Source: Pseudomonadota bacterium (GTDB lineage Bacteria > Pseudomonadota > Gammaproteobacteria > Acidiferrobacterales > Acidiferrobacteraceae). Taken from it: a stretch of 9,190 nt of DNA. The stretch spans positions 1 to 9,190 of the forward strand of contig JAJYPQ010000129.1 in assembly GCA_021795255.1 (NCBI GenBank). Reading direction: 5' to 3'. Below are positions 1 through 6,316 of this stretch, one piece after another (within the stretch, counting starts at the first letter, position 1; every line of letters begins with the position of its first letter). The notes under the pieces are model-generated. The model was not told the origin of the DNA and did not search any database. It worked only from the letters and a program-made list of their open reading frames with translations. The position numbers and the translations under genes were made by a program.

Positions 1-427
1 CGGCGACGATCGGCTTGTAGGATTCGCCGTGAATCATGATCTGCCAACGCCCTTCGCGCTGATAAGCGCCGGTCTTGGGGTCGCGCATTATCGGCAGGCC
101 CCACTCTTCGAACTGGTGAACGGCTGAATCGACGTGACGCGCCATATCGAACAACAGGTCTTCGCGCACCATCCCCATCAGGTCCATCCGCGCGTAACGA
201 ACGTGATCTTCAGGCTTGTTCTCGCCCCAGCGCGTGCCCATGTAACAGTTGATTGCGTAGAGGCCCTGGGCCACCGCGCCCGAACGGTCCATGTTGGCCT
301 TTTCGGCGATGACAATCTTCTTGTCCTGCCCCCAGTAGCGCGCTTCCCACGCGGCACCCGTCCCGCCCAGGCCCGCTCCTACGACGAGGATGTCGATGTT
401 ATCCTCGACCACCGTGTTGTAAGCCAT
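1..427 (-). CDS. aprA: Adenylylsulfate (APS) reductase alpha subunit, N-terminal part (partial)
   Basis: This is the flavoprotein subunit of dissimilatory APS reductase, a cytoplasmic enzyme that interconverts APS with AMP plus sulfite; in sulfur oxidisers it runs from sulfite towards APS. Only the first 142 codons are present and the gene continues past position 1. Reading the minus strand from the ATG at 427, residues 12-28 form an FAD-binding Rossmann start (DILVVGAGLGG, glycines 17, 19 and 22), followed by the AprA-typical stretch EKANMDRSGAVAQGLYAINC around residues 42-61, which contacts FAD in this family. Later blocks (YARMDLMGM, EEWGLPIMRD, GRWQIMIHGESYKPIVA) are also characteristic. 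The start ATG overlaps the TAA stop of aprB by one base (TAATG), implying translational coupling and fixing the start. Identification is by clear family motifs; the catalytic C-terminal parts lie outside the window. Confidence 0.97.
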   Translation of the reverse strand, partial: MAYNTVVEDNIDILVVGAGLGGTGAAWEARYWGQDKKIVIAEKANMDRSGAVAQGLYAINCYMGTRWGENKPEDHVRYARMDLMGMVREDLLFDMARHVDSAVHQFEEWGLPIMRDPKTGAYQREGRWQIMIHGESYKPIVA

Positions 428-909
428 TAGTAGTACACCCCCTCTTTCATCACAAGACCGTTCGATTCCAGCGTGTGCAGATCGCCTTCGTCCATGCGAA
501 TGTATTTGGGCTCGTTAAACAGCAACTGGCTATCACGCATTGCTTGGCTCGGCGCGGGCACATCGGAGAGTTTAGGGATGTGTTTACCCCAGGGTTTGGT
601 CGTGATCGGCGCCAGCAGCTCCATGTCTTTTTGGCCATTGCGGAACTTGATGCGCCAAGCAATGACGCCTTTTTCCTCGTCGCGGCGGACGCGCACCGAA
701 TGTCCCAGCGGGGCGAAGTCGGCGTAGCCGCGCACATCGATCGCGTCCTGTGGACAGGCCTTGACGCACGAGTAGCATTCCCAGCACATGTTCGGCTCGA
801 TGTTGTAGGCGCGCCGTGTAACTTTGTCGATGTGCATGATGTCTGACGGACAAATATCAACACAGTATCCGCAACCATCGCAACGCGTCATGTACACAAA
901 GGTAGGCAT
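427..909 (-). CDS. aprB: Adenylylsulfate (APS) reductase beta subunit, two [4Fe-4S] ferredoxin
   Basis: This is the iron-sulfur electron-transfer subunit that forms a heterodimer with AprA and passes electrons between the FAD of AprA and the membrane partner. The 160-residue protein has two cluster motifs: C10-x2-C13-x2-C16-x3-C20-P and C42-x2-C45-x2-C48-x3-C52-P. The second sits in the AprB signature NMCWECYSCVKACPQDAIDVRGYADFAPLG; its first 20 residues are NMCWECYSCVKACPQDAIDV. The C-terminal 100 residues are the AprB-specific tail that wraps around AprA, ending in VMKEGVYY. Length is normal for the family. A Shine-Dalgarno-like AGAGGA lies about 6 bases before the ATG. It lies 26 bases after aprM and its stop overlaps the aprA start, so the three genes form one operon on the minus strand. 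No unusual residues were noticed. Confidence 0.97.
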   Translation of the reverse strand: MPTFVYMTRCDGCGYCVDICPSDIMHIDKVTRRAYNIEPNMCWECYSCVKACPQDAIDVRGYADFAPLGHSVRVRRDEEKGVIAWRIKFRNGQKDMELLAPITTKPWGKHIPKLSDVPAPSQAMRDSQLLFNEPKYIRMDEGDLHTLESNGLVMKEGVYY

Positions 910-935
910 GGTGTTCCTCTCAATTGATCGGCCTG

Positions 936-1784
936 TTAAAAATGGCTGGGTCTTTCACGCTTGATTCCCAATCCCATGTTGGGCGGCTTGGCGCCCATGT
1001 AGGTCCGGATATCCGGAAACCTCTCCTGCACTGCAGGATCCGACAAATTGTAGATTGCAGGCATGTTTTCCCTCGAGCCATCCGCCTTGATGACGCGCTT
1101 CTGGAACGCGGCCGCAGGCTTGAAGAACATGTGCGCGAATTTGGACCAGTACACCGAGCCAAAGAGCAGGGTGCTGAAGGCGATGAACAACACGAAGAAC
1201 AGCATGTTGAGCGCGCCAAGTCCCATGGTGAAAGACCAGAGCAGCGCGAAGGTGGCCATGCCAAGCAGGCCTATGATAAAAAGATCGCCGCGCCCGTTGA
1301 GGTGATACCACTTGACGCCCTCGCTGGCGACGTCGACACGAACGCTAAACCAGAACCAGTAACCCCCCAGGCACAGCATGGCCGCGCCCAGATACCAAAG
1401 CAGCGGCAGGATGTTCGGCGCCGGATCGCTCAAGGTCGGATAGGCAAAGATCAGTATCGCCGTGGTGACGACAAAAATTATGAAGCCGTACATCGTGAAG
1501 AGGTGGGAAATGCGGCGCTTCGGATTGTTGAATTCGCCCGAGGTCAGCACCTCCTTGGCGACGGTCTTTAAGGCCAGTGCGCTTTTTTCACCGGTACCTA
1601 GCGTGCGCGTCGCGTTCTTTTTTGCTTTTTTGGCATTCTCGAAAAAGTACTGGGCGCTTTTCTTGTGACGCATGTCGAGTATAGTCCCGGCCGCCACCAG
1701 TAGGAACATCAGCAGGACGTATACCTGCATGGCAGCCGGGGGTATGATGGCGGTGAGTTCGGCGAAGGGGTTGCTAACGATCAT
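936..1784 (-). CDS. aprM: AprM, membrane anchor of APS reductase
   Basis: This integral membrane protein is encoded just before aprBA in many sulfur oxidisers and is thought to link APS reductase to the membrane electron-transport chain in place of the Qmo complex. The protein of 282 residues shows about five hydrophobic segments (roughly residues 14-36, 93-115, 124-148, 167-189 and 193-213). A Lys-rich cytoplasmic loop (residues 40-60, KKSAQYFFENAKKAKKN) lies between the first two, and the C-terminal tail is soluble and ends in GLGIKRERPSHF. Histidines near the membrane edges (H94, H161, H218) could serve as haem ligands, but that is inference. The frame stays open upstream to 1934. I chose the ATG at 1784 because it has a GAGGAG ribosome-binding site about 10 bases upstream and because the residues before it (CSCRGLARPITSRR) do not look like the family. 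It is the first gene of aprMBA. Confidence 0.94.
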   Translation of the reverse strand: MIVSNPFAELTAIIPPAAMQVYVLLMFLLVAAGTILDMRHKKSAQYFFENAKKAKKNATRTLGTGEKSALALKTVAKEVLTSGEFNNPKRRISHLFTMYGFIIFVVTTAILIFAYPTLSDPAPNILPLLWYLGAAMLCLGGYWFWFSVRVDVASEGVKWYHLNGRGDLFIIGLLGMATFALLWSFTMGLGALNMLFFVLFIAFSTLLFGSVYWSKFAHMFFKPAAAFQKRVIKADGSRENMPAIYNLSDPAVQERFPDIRTYMGAKPPNMGLGIKRERPSHF

Positions 1785-2196
1785 GGGCTCAGGTCTCCTC
1801 AGGGCTTTACGAACACGAGCAGGTGTCACTAGGCAAGACAGCGCTGGCCGCGCATAGACTCGGCGGCTGGTGATGGGTCTGGCCAATCCCCTGCATGAAC
1901 ATGGTGGTTGATCAGCTCTCGTCTGATGGAGCAACGCCCGAAAGCCGGCGACGCACAGCGTAACTTATCGGCCTTCTTGCGACAATCGGAAGGTGCTGCA
2001 GCTGTGTAGGATAGGGCTGCAAAAAAGTGGGATACATATTACTGGCTGGAAAAACGAGCGAAAGAGTAGGGTACGAGGCCGCTTGTCGAGCTAAGCAGAA
2101 CCCACCATCCCGATGCCCAAAAATCTCGATTCGCGGTTTTCCTATGACTATGTCTCCCCTTCCGATCACATAGTGCAACTCAATTCATACTTCATA

Positions 2197-2224
2197 ATCA
2201 TACACCCTTGGGCACCTCGAACAA
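2197..2224 (-). promoter_or_regulatory. Weak candidate sigma-70 promoter upstream of aprM
   Basis: On the minus strand TTGTTC (2224-2219) is followed after 16 bases by TATGAT (2202-2197), five of six matches to the -10 consensus but only a moderate -35. If real, it would give aprMBA a leader of roughly 400 bases. It was picked by eye from a long AT-richer spacer, so chance occurrence is quite possible. Confidence 0.2.
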
Positions 2225-2337
2225 GCCTTAACCTTAATTTTGGCATAGTGGCGTGAGAATAGCTCCGGTTACCCAAGAGAATCACGCTTTTATCGTTTAA
2301 TATCCCGGAATCCTGCTGTTTTCAGGGGATTTCCTGG

Positions 2338-2433
2338 ATTTGGGCGTACTGCGCCCCCAGCAGAGTCAAGCGGCGCATGTTATAGACCACCACCATCGTG
2401 CCATGGCGAGGGTGGCAAGGGGCTTGGCCAATG
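2338..2433 (-). pseudogene. Possible transposase C-terminal remnant
   Basis: On the minus strand, one frame reads GTMVVVYNMRRLTLLGAQYA and then IQEIP before a TGA stop at about 2338. The neighbouring frame just upstream reads PLAKPLATLAMA. Joined by a frameshift, this gives a LATLAMA...MVVYNMRRLTLLGA pattern resembling the end of IS4/IS5/IS1182-type DDE transposases, which usually finish with a xYNxRRxxxLxG-like helix. Nothing upstream extends the similarity, and no terminal inverted repeats or target duplications were recognised. It is therefore at best a short relic of an insertion sequence. The call rests on a motif of about 20 residues. Confidence 0.33.
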
Positions 2434-2693
2434 GCGCGGACCTCCTTACTTCCCCATTGGTCTGTCTATTACACACATCTTTCAATGCCTCATCCGCTAA
2501 TTTGAGCGGGGAGTCGCTAGGGCTGACCCTTGACAAACCTCCCCAATCCTCTAGGAGAGGATCGTCTTCTCTGTGTCTTGGATACGGGGCGCAAGCTGGG
2601 CGGGAAAAAGCAGCAATACATGACGGTAGGCAGAATGACCCCCGCACGCCGTTCTCTGCCAAAGAGAACATTCTCTGTTTTATCAAACAAGGC

Positions 2694-2725
2694 AAAAAAG
2701 AGGATCCCCTTCGATCGCGGATCCT
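2694..2725 (-). terminator. Terminator-like hairpin, minus strand
   Basis: AGGATCC (2701-2707) and GGATCCT (2719-2725) are perfect 7-base inverted copies around an 11-base loop. Read on the minus strand the stem is followed by one C and then six T (2699-2694). This fits a Rho-independent terminator pointing towards the apr operon. It could end transcription from the His-rich gene at 3369-3572, 640 bases upstream, and so insulate aprMBA. The stem is short, so function is not certain. Confidence 0.4.
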
Positions 2726-2821
2726 GAAGAGTGCTTTTGAGAAGGCCAATGCAACTGCGGCGTCCCTAAGGGTGACGCTCCATCCGGGCTCCCCTAATCC
2801 GCTGTTTTTGCCAAAATACGA

Positions 2822-2842
2822 AAATTTACCCACTAGTGAGAC
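2822..2842 (+). repeat. Inverted relative of the 21-bp repeat found after nrdB
   Basis: The 21 bases ending in CACTAGTGAGAC match the reverse complement of 8897-8917 at 18 of 21 positions, including an unbroken 11-base block ACTAGTGAGAC. The motif TGAGAC recurs at 2859-2864 (22 bases on) and 2914-2919. The first and third copies share TGAGACGCG. This suggests a degenerate tandem array in the orientation opposite to the array at 8877-8939. Confidence 0.6.
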
Positions 2843-3368
2843 GCGGTGTAGCCGTCAATGAGACTTTTCCACCTAAGTGCTTGATTGCAATGGAGTTCCC
2901 GTTTAATGGCGAATGAGACGCGACGGCGATCGGCAATGTCGGGTCACTATCGTTCGGCAGGACGGAGGCTTTAGATTTTCAATCTGCTTAAGAACGGCTA
3001 TTAGGGGTCTTGACACAGCCCAGGCCGATGGGCCACCGGACAGGGCGATCAACGCCACAGAGGCGCGCGGTTTAGGCCGGTCTTCTGGTTTTTCGTTTCC
3101 GATGTATTGTCGGATACGGGCTTCATCCCGCCCGGCCGTTCAGGCGAAATACCCCGGGGGCCGGAAGTGCGATCCTCCAAAGTTGCGTTTGCGTTCCCTG
3201 TATGCACGTCCGGTGATTTACGCTCATGGTCTTGATGCTAGCCTATCACCCGCCAAACCGCGTGCCCCGCTCGCTCACACCCCGCGCCCTTGCGACACAA
3301 AGACGCGGAGCCTTATGGTTGCGAACAATTCCAGCGCGGATACGGTCGTAGCCGCTTACGCAGCCCAC

Positions 3369-3572
3369 TTACTTATGGTGCGCACCGTAATGCTTTGCGG
3401 CTTCATCACCATAATGAGCCGCGTGGGCGCTGTGGGCCTGCGCCAGGTGCGCGTGGTGGGCCGCCTTCTCGTGCTGCCCGGCGTCATGATGCTTGGCCGC
3501 CTCAATGTGATGTTTTGCCGATTCGCTATGGTGTTTCGCGGCATTTTTATGGTGCTCAGCGCCTTCATGCAT
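3369..3572 (-). CDS. Small histidine/alanine-rich heptad-repeat protein
   Basis: The product has 67 residues, with 19 His, 18 Ala, 7 Lys and no Cys. His-His pairs fall at residues 7-8, 14-15, 21-22 and 28-29, an exact spacing of seven, within repeats of the form AAKHH. An HEKAAHHAHLAQAHSAHAAH segment follows. There is no signal peptide or membrane segment, so it is probably cytoplasmic and helical. Small proteins of this Ala/His/Lys composition occur as hypothetical proteins in many proteobacteria (recall, not searched). A divalent-metal or nucleic-acid binding or buffering role is inference from composition only. The start is well supported: AAGGAG lies 8 bases before the ATG at 3572. The gene stands alone, more than 600 bases from slipin. 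The opposite strand and the other frames also stay open here and are shadows of the biased codon content. Confidence 0.75.
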   Translation of the reverse strand: MHEGAEHHKNAAKHHSESAKHHIEAAKHHDAGQHEKAAHHAHLAQAHSAHAAHYGDEAAKHYGAHHK

Positions 3573-4213
3573 AATGTCGACTCCTTAATATCGTCGTTGA
3601 ATGGACCTGTACTTGGGCGTAACCGTAGCGCCCCCGCCCGTGCGCGTGAATATTGATGATGATTGTCTTGCATCACCCCGGCCGTACTCGCCGTATCCTG
3701 CGAATGGGCGGACGCTTTCGTTACGTAGTAGTCAGTCAGCGAAACATAAAGAAAGTTCTCTATCGCCGGTAATTTACATCGGGGCTCGCTCTAGGCCCTT
3801 CTTCAGATTGAGTTTCTGGCAAGATGTAGGGCGGGCTATGTCTTTAGTAAGCCACGAGTCATGGCAGGCGATAGGGCTTTCCTGATGGCAGCGAGATTTC
3901 GTGTGCGTATGGCCGAAATGGGTCTCCGGCGCGCTTTTGAAGTTTTTGTGCCGACAGCGATGACCGCTGGCAGCCACGGCCTTACGGTAGCGAATCGAGC
4001 TTCGTGCACAATTGACCATAACTTGCCGCAGATCGCCGCGAGGCCCGGCCCCTGGCGCGCTTATGCGGCAAGCGGATTTCACGCGACTATGAACCGCTTT
4101 GAGGAAAGGCGATCCGATTTTATAGATCGGCGCAAAGCTTTATCGGACCGCAGTAAGCCCCGTGAGGATCTCCAAAAGGCAAGAACCACCCTCGCCCGCT
4201 TTCCTCAAGTGGC
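3573..4213. other. Intergenic stretch between slipin and the His-rich gene
   Basis: This 641-base spacer is downstream of slipin and upstream of the His-rich gene, both on the minus strand. Open frames of about 100-170 codons exist on both strands but show no family motifs or convincing ribosome-binding sites. A small hairpin, CCGAT/ATCGG near 4114-4130, was seen but is too weak to call. No tRNA-like or IS-like structure was recognised. The promoter of the His-rich gene presumably lies near 3600-3700, but no clear boxes were found. Confidence 0.5.
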
Positions 4214-5026
4214 CTACGCGCCGCCCGCGGGAGGCGTGATGGTCACGGCGCGCCCGCTACCTCGCGTCGAGGCCGTGTGCTCTATGATATCCAGGAATGG
4301 TTTGACGAGGTCAATGGGCATGGGAAATATGACGGTGGAATTGTTTTCGCGCGCGATCTCGCTTAAGGTTTGGAGGTAGCGTAGCTGCATGCCTCCTGGG
4401 GCAGAGGCCAGAATGTTGGCGGCGTTTGTGAGAGTCTGGGCCGCTTGGAATTCGGCGTCGGCATGGATAACCTTGGCACGGCGGTCTCGTTCAGCCTCGG
4501 CCTGCTTGGCGATGGCCCGGATCATGTTATCTGTCAGAAGGATATCGCGCACTTCCACGTTAATGACTTCTATACCCCAGGCCATGACCTGGTTTTCGAG
4601 TATGGTTTGTATATCTTTATTAAGCTTGTTGCGTTCCGCCAACATTTCGTCTAGCTCGTGCTTGCCGATGACGGAGCGCAACGTGGTTTGCGCAAGCTTG
4701 CTGGTAGCCGAGAAGTAGTCTTCGACATTGATGAAGGCCTTGGCGGCGTCAACGACACGAAAGTACAAGACAGCATCGACCTTGATGGAGACATTGTCTC
4801 GGGAAATCGCCTCTTGGACCGGCACGTCGTGCACTTGGGTGCGAAGATCCACACGCACTTTGCGCTGAATGATTGGAAGGACGATGATGAGGCCCGGGCC
4901 TTTGACCTGCGAGAAGCGCCCGAACGTAAAGACGACCGCGCGCTGGTATTCGTAGATGATGTAAAGCGACCAAAAAACCACGATGGCCGCCAGAAAGACC
5001 AGGATAAAAGCCGGTTCATAGATCAT
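4214..5026 (-). CDS. Slipin family protein (SPFH/stomatin/prohibitin-like)
   Basis: This membrane-anchored SPFH protein probably assembles into oligomeric rings at the cytoplasmic membrane, where the family is linked to membrane microdomain organisation and protease control. The 270-residue product has a single N-terminal membrane helix (about residues 5-26) and then the SPFH domain: YQRAVVFTFGRF, GPGLIIVLPIIQ (43-54), VPVQEAISRDNVSIKVDAVL (68-87), YFSATSKLAQTTLRSVIG (104-121) and MAWGIEVINVEVRDI (148-162). A charged Ala/Glu-rich helix (KQAEAERDRRAKVIHADAE, 174-192) and a C-terminal segment VIFPMPIDLV complete it. Length is normal for a slipin. AAGGAG lies 6 bases before the ATG at 5026, which fixes the start. 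Slipins are often paired with an NfeD-type membrane protein; none is in the window, so this is an orphan copy. The short C-terminus ends in TPPAGGA. Confidence 0.95.
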   Translation of the reverse strand: MIYEPAFILVFLAAIVVFWSLYIIYEYQRAVVFTFGRFSQVKGPGLIIVLPIIQRKVRVDLRTQVHDVPVQEAISRDNVSIKVDAVLYFRVVDAAKAFINVEDYFSATSKLAQTTLRSVIGKHELDEMLAERNKLNKDIQTILENQVMAWGIEVINVEVRDILLTDNMIRAIAKQAEAERDRRAKVIHADAEFQAAQTLTNAANILASAPGGMQLRYLQTLSEIARENNSTVIFPMPIDLVKPFLDIIEHTASTRGSGRAVTITPPAGGA

Positions 5027-5263
5027 GTGGTGCTCCTTGGGTGGCAGCTGCGATCCGCGGTGGGCGGGTGCACGGCAAGCTAAAACGGGCGATCGGGCGT
5101 GAGTCGCTACACGATCAGTATAGGATAGATTTTCGTGGGGATGAGGGGCCGAAGGTGCGATCTTTCGGGGCGTCTGTGTGATTCTTGCATCGCGTCTTTT
5201 ATGGGATGCGCGCCGGGGCGAAACGCCATACTTTTTTGCGATACGCCATTTCGATCCCAGGCC

Positions 5264-5635
5264 TCAACGGATGGCACGAATGTCGATACCGGGGGAGCGG
5301 CCCTTAAGGTTCCATCCGCCGTCCAGACAGGCGTCCCTTTACGACCGCCAGCGCGAGGCGTGCCCAGTCGGCCAGGGATAAGCCCGTGAGGCAGGTCCTC
5401 GCCCAAGGCATCGCGGCGACGTCGGCCTGCCCGGGCGTCAATGGCGCGATGATCGTACTGATGTCGGCGAAGTCCGCGGCCATGCCCGCGCCATTCACGT
5501 TCCGGTTCAGGGTTGCAATACCTCCGCCCCATTCACTGCCGGGACCGCAGCCTCATGCACGAGCGGGCGCACGACATCGGCCCCCTGACTCGTGGTTCAG
5601 AAACGCCATGCCGCGGCGACAAGGACTCGGTTCAT
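5264..5635 (-). pseudogene. Decayed PIN-domain toxin (VapC-like) with several frameshifts
   Basis: This is the relic of a PIN-domain ribonuclease toxin of a type II toxin-antitoxin pair. The span of 372 bases equals 124 codons, a normal PIN toxin length, but no single frame is open. On the minus strand the pieces, in order, are: MNRVLV (from ATG 5635); AFLNHESG; GADVVRPLVHEAAVPAVN then GAEVLQ; NGAGMAADFADI then STIIAPLTPG, QADVAAM and GLSLADWARLALAVVKG; TPVWTADG; and finally GIDIRAIR before TGA at 5264. These line up with the usual family order (AVxxAEV, LSLxDRACLALA, LPVxTADRxW, xVxIRxIR end). At least five shifts are needed, one in a run of five G. The first active-site Asp (normally VxDASA) appears lost, leaving VLVAAA, while the later E and two D are kept. 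The ATG overlaps the antitoxin stop (ATGA). It is almost certainly inactive. Confidence 0.82.
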
Positions 5636-5869
5636 TTCCTCAAGACTTCTTTGGCGGCCTCGACGCGCCACTGCCTTATGAGCTCGTCGATGAGATTTGC
5701 GTCTGATGAAACATGCGCGAATCGCTCCAGAAGACGCCGCTCGATCGCCTCGCGACACTCCAACACGAGGCTTTTGCCTACCCTGGCGCGCCACGAGTCG
5801 ATCGCCTGATTGGAGCTTCAGGGCGCGACGTAGCCTCGCGGGAATCACAAGACGTCCGTGGGCGCCCAC
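5632..5869 (-). pseudogene. Frameshifted AbrB/SpoVT-type antitoxin
   Basis: This is the relic of the DNA-binding antitoxin that would have partnered the adjacent PIN toxin. From the GTG at 5869 the minus strand reads VGAHGRLVIPARLRRALKLQ then SGDRLVARQ (29 codons), the classic swapped-hairpin AbrB domain (GRLVIPxxLRxxLxLxxGDxLV). It then continues one base out of frame from 5781 as VGKSLVLECREAIERRLLER, FAHVSSDANLIDELI and RQWRVEAAKEVLRK, ending at TGA 5632. Joining the two frames by dropping one base restores a protein of about 79 residues, usual for the family. An in-frame TAG directly precedes the GTG. Ahead of it, MADDDKRPDV in the same frame may be a degraded N-terminus. The TGA overlaps the toxin ATG, the standard layout of such pairs. 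It probably arose as a working operon and then decayed. Confidence 0.82.
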
Positions 5870-6316
5870 CTAAACATCCGGCCTCTTATCATCATCTGCC
5901 ATAGTCCGCCCTTACGTGACACGTTTTTCCTATGGCGTTACGTGAGGCAATGTGTGCCGATCGCGCCTTGCGGCGACCAACCTTGAAAGCAAAGACGCAC
6001 CGACACCCCCTGCGGTCGACCTCGAGCAAACAATGCCGCCCAAGGCGCGAAGCGTGCGCTCACCATTTTGCAAGATTGGCCGCGAACCTTATCCGGCGTA
6101 CGCCGGACCACTTCTCCCCATGGCGTCGGTCTCGCGCGGACGATCATGATCGTCGCGCGCAAACGTTCCTGGCCTTTTGGTCCGGGTCCTCAATCGTCCG
6201 ATCTGCGAGAGGCCCAACGGGACATGAATCGGCCCGGGATGCGGCGGGCAGGAACGGCGTTTCCAAGAGACGACAGGGCCGGATGAGGCGTGGCGACCGG
6301 CGTCCAAGCCCGGGCA
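5870..6316. other. Intergenic stretch, no gene recognised
   Basis: These 447 bases lie between the toxin-antitoxin relic and the end of the transglutaminase-like gene. Open frames of 60-190 codons are present on both strands because of high GC, but they are Arg/Pro-rich, lack family motifs and overlap one another. The only structured element seen is a perfect 16-base palindrome at 6092-6107. No terminator with a T-run was found behind the gene ending at 6317. Confidence 0.5.
6092..6107. repeat. Perfect 16-bp palindrome
   Basis: TCCGGCGTACGCCGGA reads the same on both strands with no spacer. It stands in a gene-free stretch. It could be an operator, a fragment of a REP-like repeat, or chance in GC-rich DNA. 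Only one copy was seen in the window. Confidence 0.5.

Larger units (their letters stand above)
1785..3368. other. Gene-poor intergenic stretch upstream of aprM
   Basis: No convincing intact gene lies in these 1.58 kb, although several open frames of 60-250 codons exist. They have no family resemblance, lack good ribosome-binding sites and overlap each other on both strands. The part from about 1990 to 2350 and 2600 to 2900 looks more AT-rich than the flanking genes. Recognisable elements are a probable transposase tail (2338-2433, minus), a hairpin GTTCTCT/AGAGAAC (2651-2669), a minus-strand terminator-like hairpin (2694-2725) and a copy of a repeat also found behind nrdB (2822-2842). The promoter of aprMBA must lie in the part next to aprM, but no strong sigma-70 boxes were seen there. 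Confidence 0.6.

Noticed and set aside
455..475. GTTCGATTCC resembling a tRNA T-loop
   Set aside because: It lies inside aprB and no acceptor stem or anticodon arm can be formed around it.
1912..2178. 88-codon open frame on the minus strand upstream of aprM
   Set aside because: It starts with TTG, has no family resemblance and no convincing ribosome-binding site.
2340..2861. Overlapping long frames on both strands (173 and 155 codons)
   Set aside because: Neither shows family motifs, both overlap relic elements and a terminator-like hairpin, and neither has a credible start.
2913..3656. 247-codon plus-strand frame
   Set aside because: It runs antisense through the His-rich gene, has Arg/Pro-rich content and no motif; best explained as a shadow.
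3861..4379. 172-codon plus-strand frame
   Set aside because: It overlaps the 3' end of slipin on the other strand and shows no recognisable domain.
5117..5122. TATACT on the minus strand as -10 box for slipin
   Set aside because: No acceptable -35 sequence lies 16-18 bases upstream of it.
5215..5237. Terminator-like GGCG-AAA-CGCC followed by a run of T on the plus strand
   Set aside because: The stem has only four pairs, five bases separate it from the T-run, and no plus-strand gene lies upstream.
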